Source: Nitrospira sp.
Lineage (GTDB): Bacteria; Nitrospirota; Nitrospiria; Nitrospirales; Nitrospiraceae
NCBI GenBank assembly: GCA_005116955.1
Contig: SWDI01000002.1
Span: 539,496 to 603,495, forward strand
DNA: 64,000 bases
Direction of reading: 5' to 3'
Positions 63,374 to 64,000 of this stretch are shown here, piece by piece (position 1 is the first letter of the stretch; every line of letters starts with the position of its first letter). Below the pieces are notes generated by a model. It was not told the DNA's origin and did not search any database. It worked only from the letters and a program-made list of their open reading frames with translations. A program made the position numbers and the translations under genes.

Positions 63374-63937
63374 ATGGACAAGCACATATTTCTTTCATTC
63401 ACCATAATGATAACTGTTTGCGCAGGTTGTGCGGGCAACCCATTTCCTCAGAAGCAAGTCACCGCATGCTTCGAGACTGAACACGTTGAGATCAGGGACG
63501 AGGAAAGCGGAGTCACTCATCCTGTCTATTGTCTTGGCAAGGATAAATCAAAGCCTCCTCTTCTCCTACTCCACGAACTACCCGGTCTCTCATCAGAAAC
63601 GCTCTACTATGCTGAAACCTTGTCCTCAGACTTTACCGTCTATATTCCTCACCTAATTGGCCCGTTCAATTGGCCAGATTCGGCTATGCATACACGCTTA
63701 GCGATACTCCGTGGCTGGTTTGAAAGTACTTTCAATGGGCAGTGGTCAGGGCTGAAAGACGGGAACAGTAAAGTTGCTTCGTGGCTTAGGCACCTGACGA
63801 CAAGAATCTCAAATTATCACGAGGGATTACCTATCTCAGTAATTGGAAACTGCCTAACTGGAACATTGCCTCTCACATTATTTAGTAATCCCGGTATCAA
63901 CATGAGTTATAACCAAATCTGGTGTTTGAGGGTTTGA
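63374..63937 (+). CDS. Dienelactone-hydrolase-like lipoprotein, C-terminus lost
   Basis: 187 residues, 35 bp behind the lipase-like gene. Lipobox VCAGC (Cys19). DLH motifs: PPLLLLHELPGLSSETLYYAETLSSDFTVYIP and the elbow VIGNCLTGTLPLTLF with the Cys nucleophile at 160, which is intact here, unlike in the 47139 protein. After NPGIN the sequence changes character (MSYNQIWCLRV) and stops. The rest of the fold, with the Asp and His, is missing, apparently because another sequence was inserted at about 63900. Confidence 0.75.
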   Translation: MDKHIFLSFTIMITVCAGCAGNPFPQKQVTACFETEHVEIRDEESGVTHPVYCLGKDKSKPPLLLLHELPGLSSETLYYAETLSSDFTVYIPHLIGPFNWPDSAMHTRLAILRGWFESTFNGQWSGLKDGNSKVASWLRHLTTRISNYHEGLPISVIGNCLTGTLPLTLFSNPGINMSYNQIWCLRV

Positions 63938-63945
63938 AAAGACGC

Positions 63946-64000
63946 GGCGTATCTGGTTGATTTGTGATCGCGACACAACGAAGCAACCAAAGGATACGCC
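63946..64000. repeat. Inverted repeat at the right edge, possibly an IS end
   Basis: GGCGTATC.TGGTTG (63946-63959) and CAACCA...GATACGCC (63984-64000) form arms of ~14 bp around 24 bases. It directly follows the break in the dienelactone-hydrolase-like gene, so it may be the start of an inserted element or a hairpin at its edge. The window ends here. Confidence 0.4.

Overview
The window looks like a chromosome segment of a Gram-negative bacterium of about 55% GC. It is rich in lipoproteins and signal peptides, and has bactofilin, a GlrK-QseG-GlrR type sensor system, TPR-CHAT and DUF2167 proteins and a dispersed ~125 bp intergenic repeat. That gene style fits Nitrospirota (Nitrospira-like) best, but this is an inference and no rRNA or marker gene settles it.

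Three zones can be seen. Positions 1-34.5 kb are accessory. Most genes encode secreted or lipoprotein products of unknown function, mixed with broken genes. They include three lipoproteins of one unrecognised family (11.9-13.8, 13.9-15.7 and 23.9-26.5 kb), a PDZ-TPR protein, a MORN-repeat protein, a secreted TPR-CHAT peptidase and a cluster with a membrane J-domain protein and DUF2167. A free-standing HD domain cut out of a CCA-adding enzyme, a miniature Hint (intein-like) protein, IS relics, a truncated ECF sigma factor and a frameshifted trypsin-like pseudoprotease also lie here. This zone ends at a 45-nt 3' half of tRNA-Thr(UGU) at 34510-34554, the expected mark of an island attachment site. 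The intact tRNA would then lie left of the window.

Positions 35-52.3 kb look like core chromosome. They hold glrR-qseG-glrK, a membrane protein, clpB behind a promoter overlapped by a perfect inverted repeat, a small protein, the YifB/ComM ATPase with a coupled 70-aa membrane protein, an Lrp-type RAM domain protein, a Gfo/Idh/MocA oxidoreductase, a dienelactone-hydrolase-like protein without its nucleophile, DUF423, bactofilin with a strong terminator, and a Tat-exported amine oxidase.

Positions 52.3-64 kb are a second accessory zone. Three paralogous alpha/beta-hydrolase lipoproteins (52.3, 57.9 and 60.6 kb) are followed by a class-3-lipase-like lipoprotein and a truncated dienelactone-hydrolase-like lipoprotein, giving five predicted envelope esterases in 12 kb. 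Two toxin-antitoxin modules (RHH/PIN, with the PIN gene broken by TAG, and MazEF) sit between them. A ~160 bp duplicated segment encodes a conserved 24-residue membrane peptide twice, once before the second hydrolase gene and once before the outer-membrane-like gene that precedes the third.

The best candidates for something undescribed are the hydrolase/mini-membrane-peptide cluster, the lipoprotein family of the left zone, and the split DnaJ-like pair (membrane J-domain and membrane zinc-finger proteins) beside the secreted CHAT peptidase.
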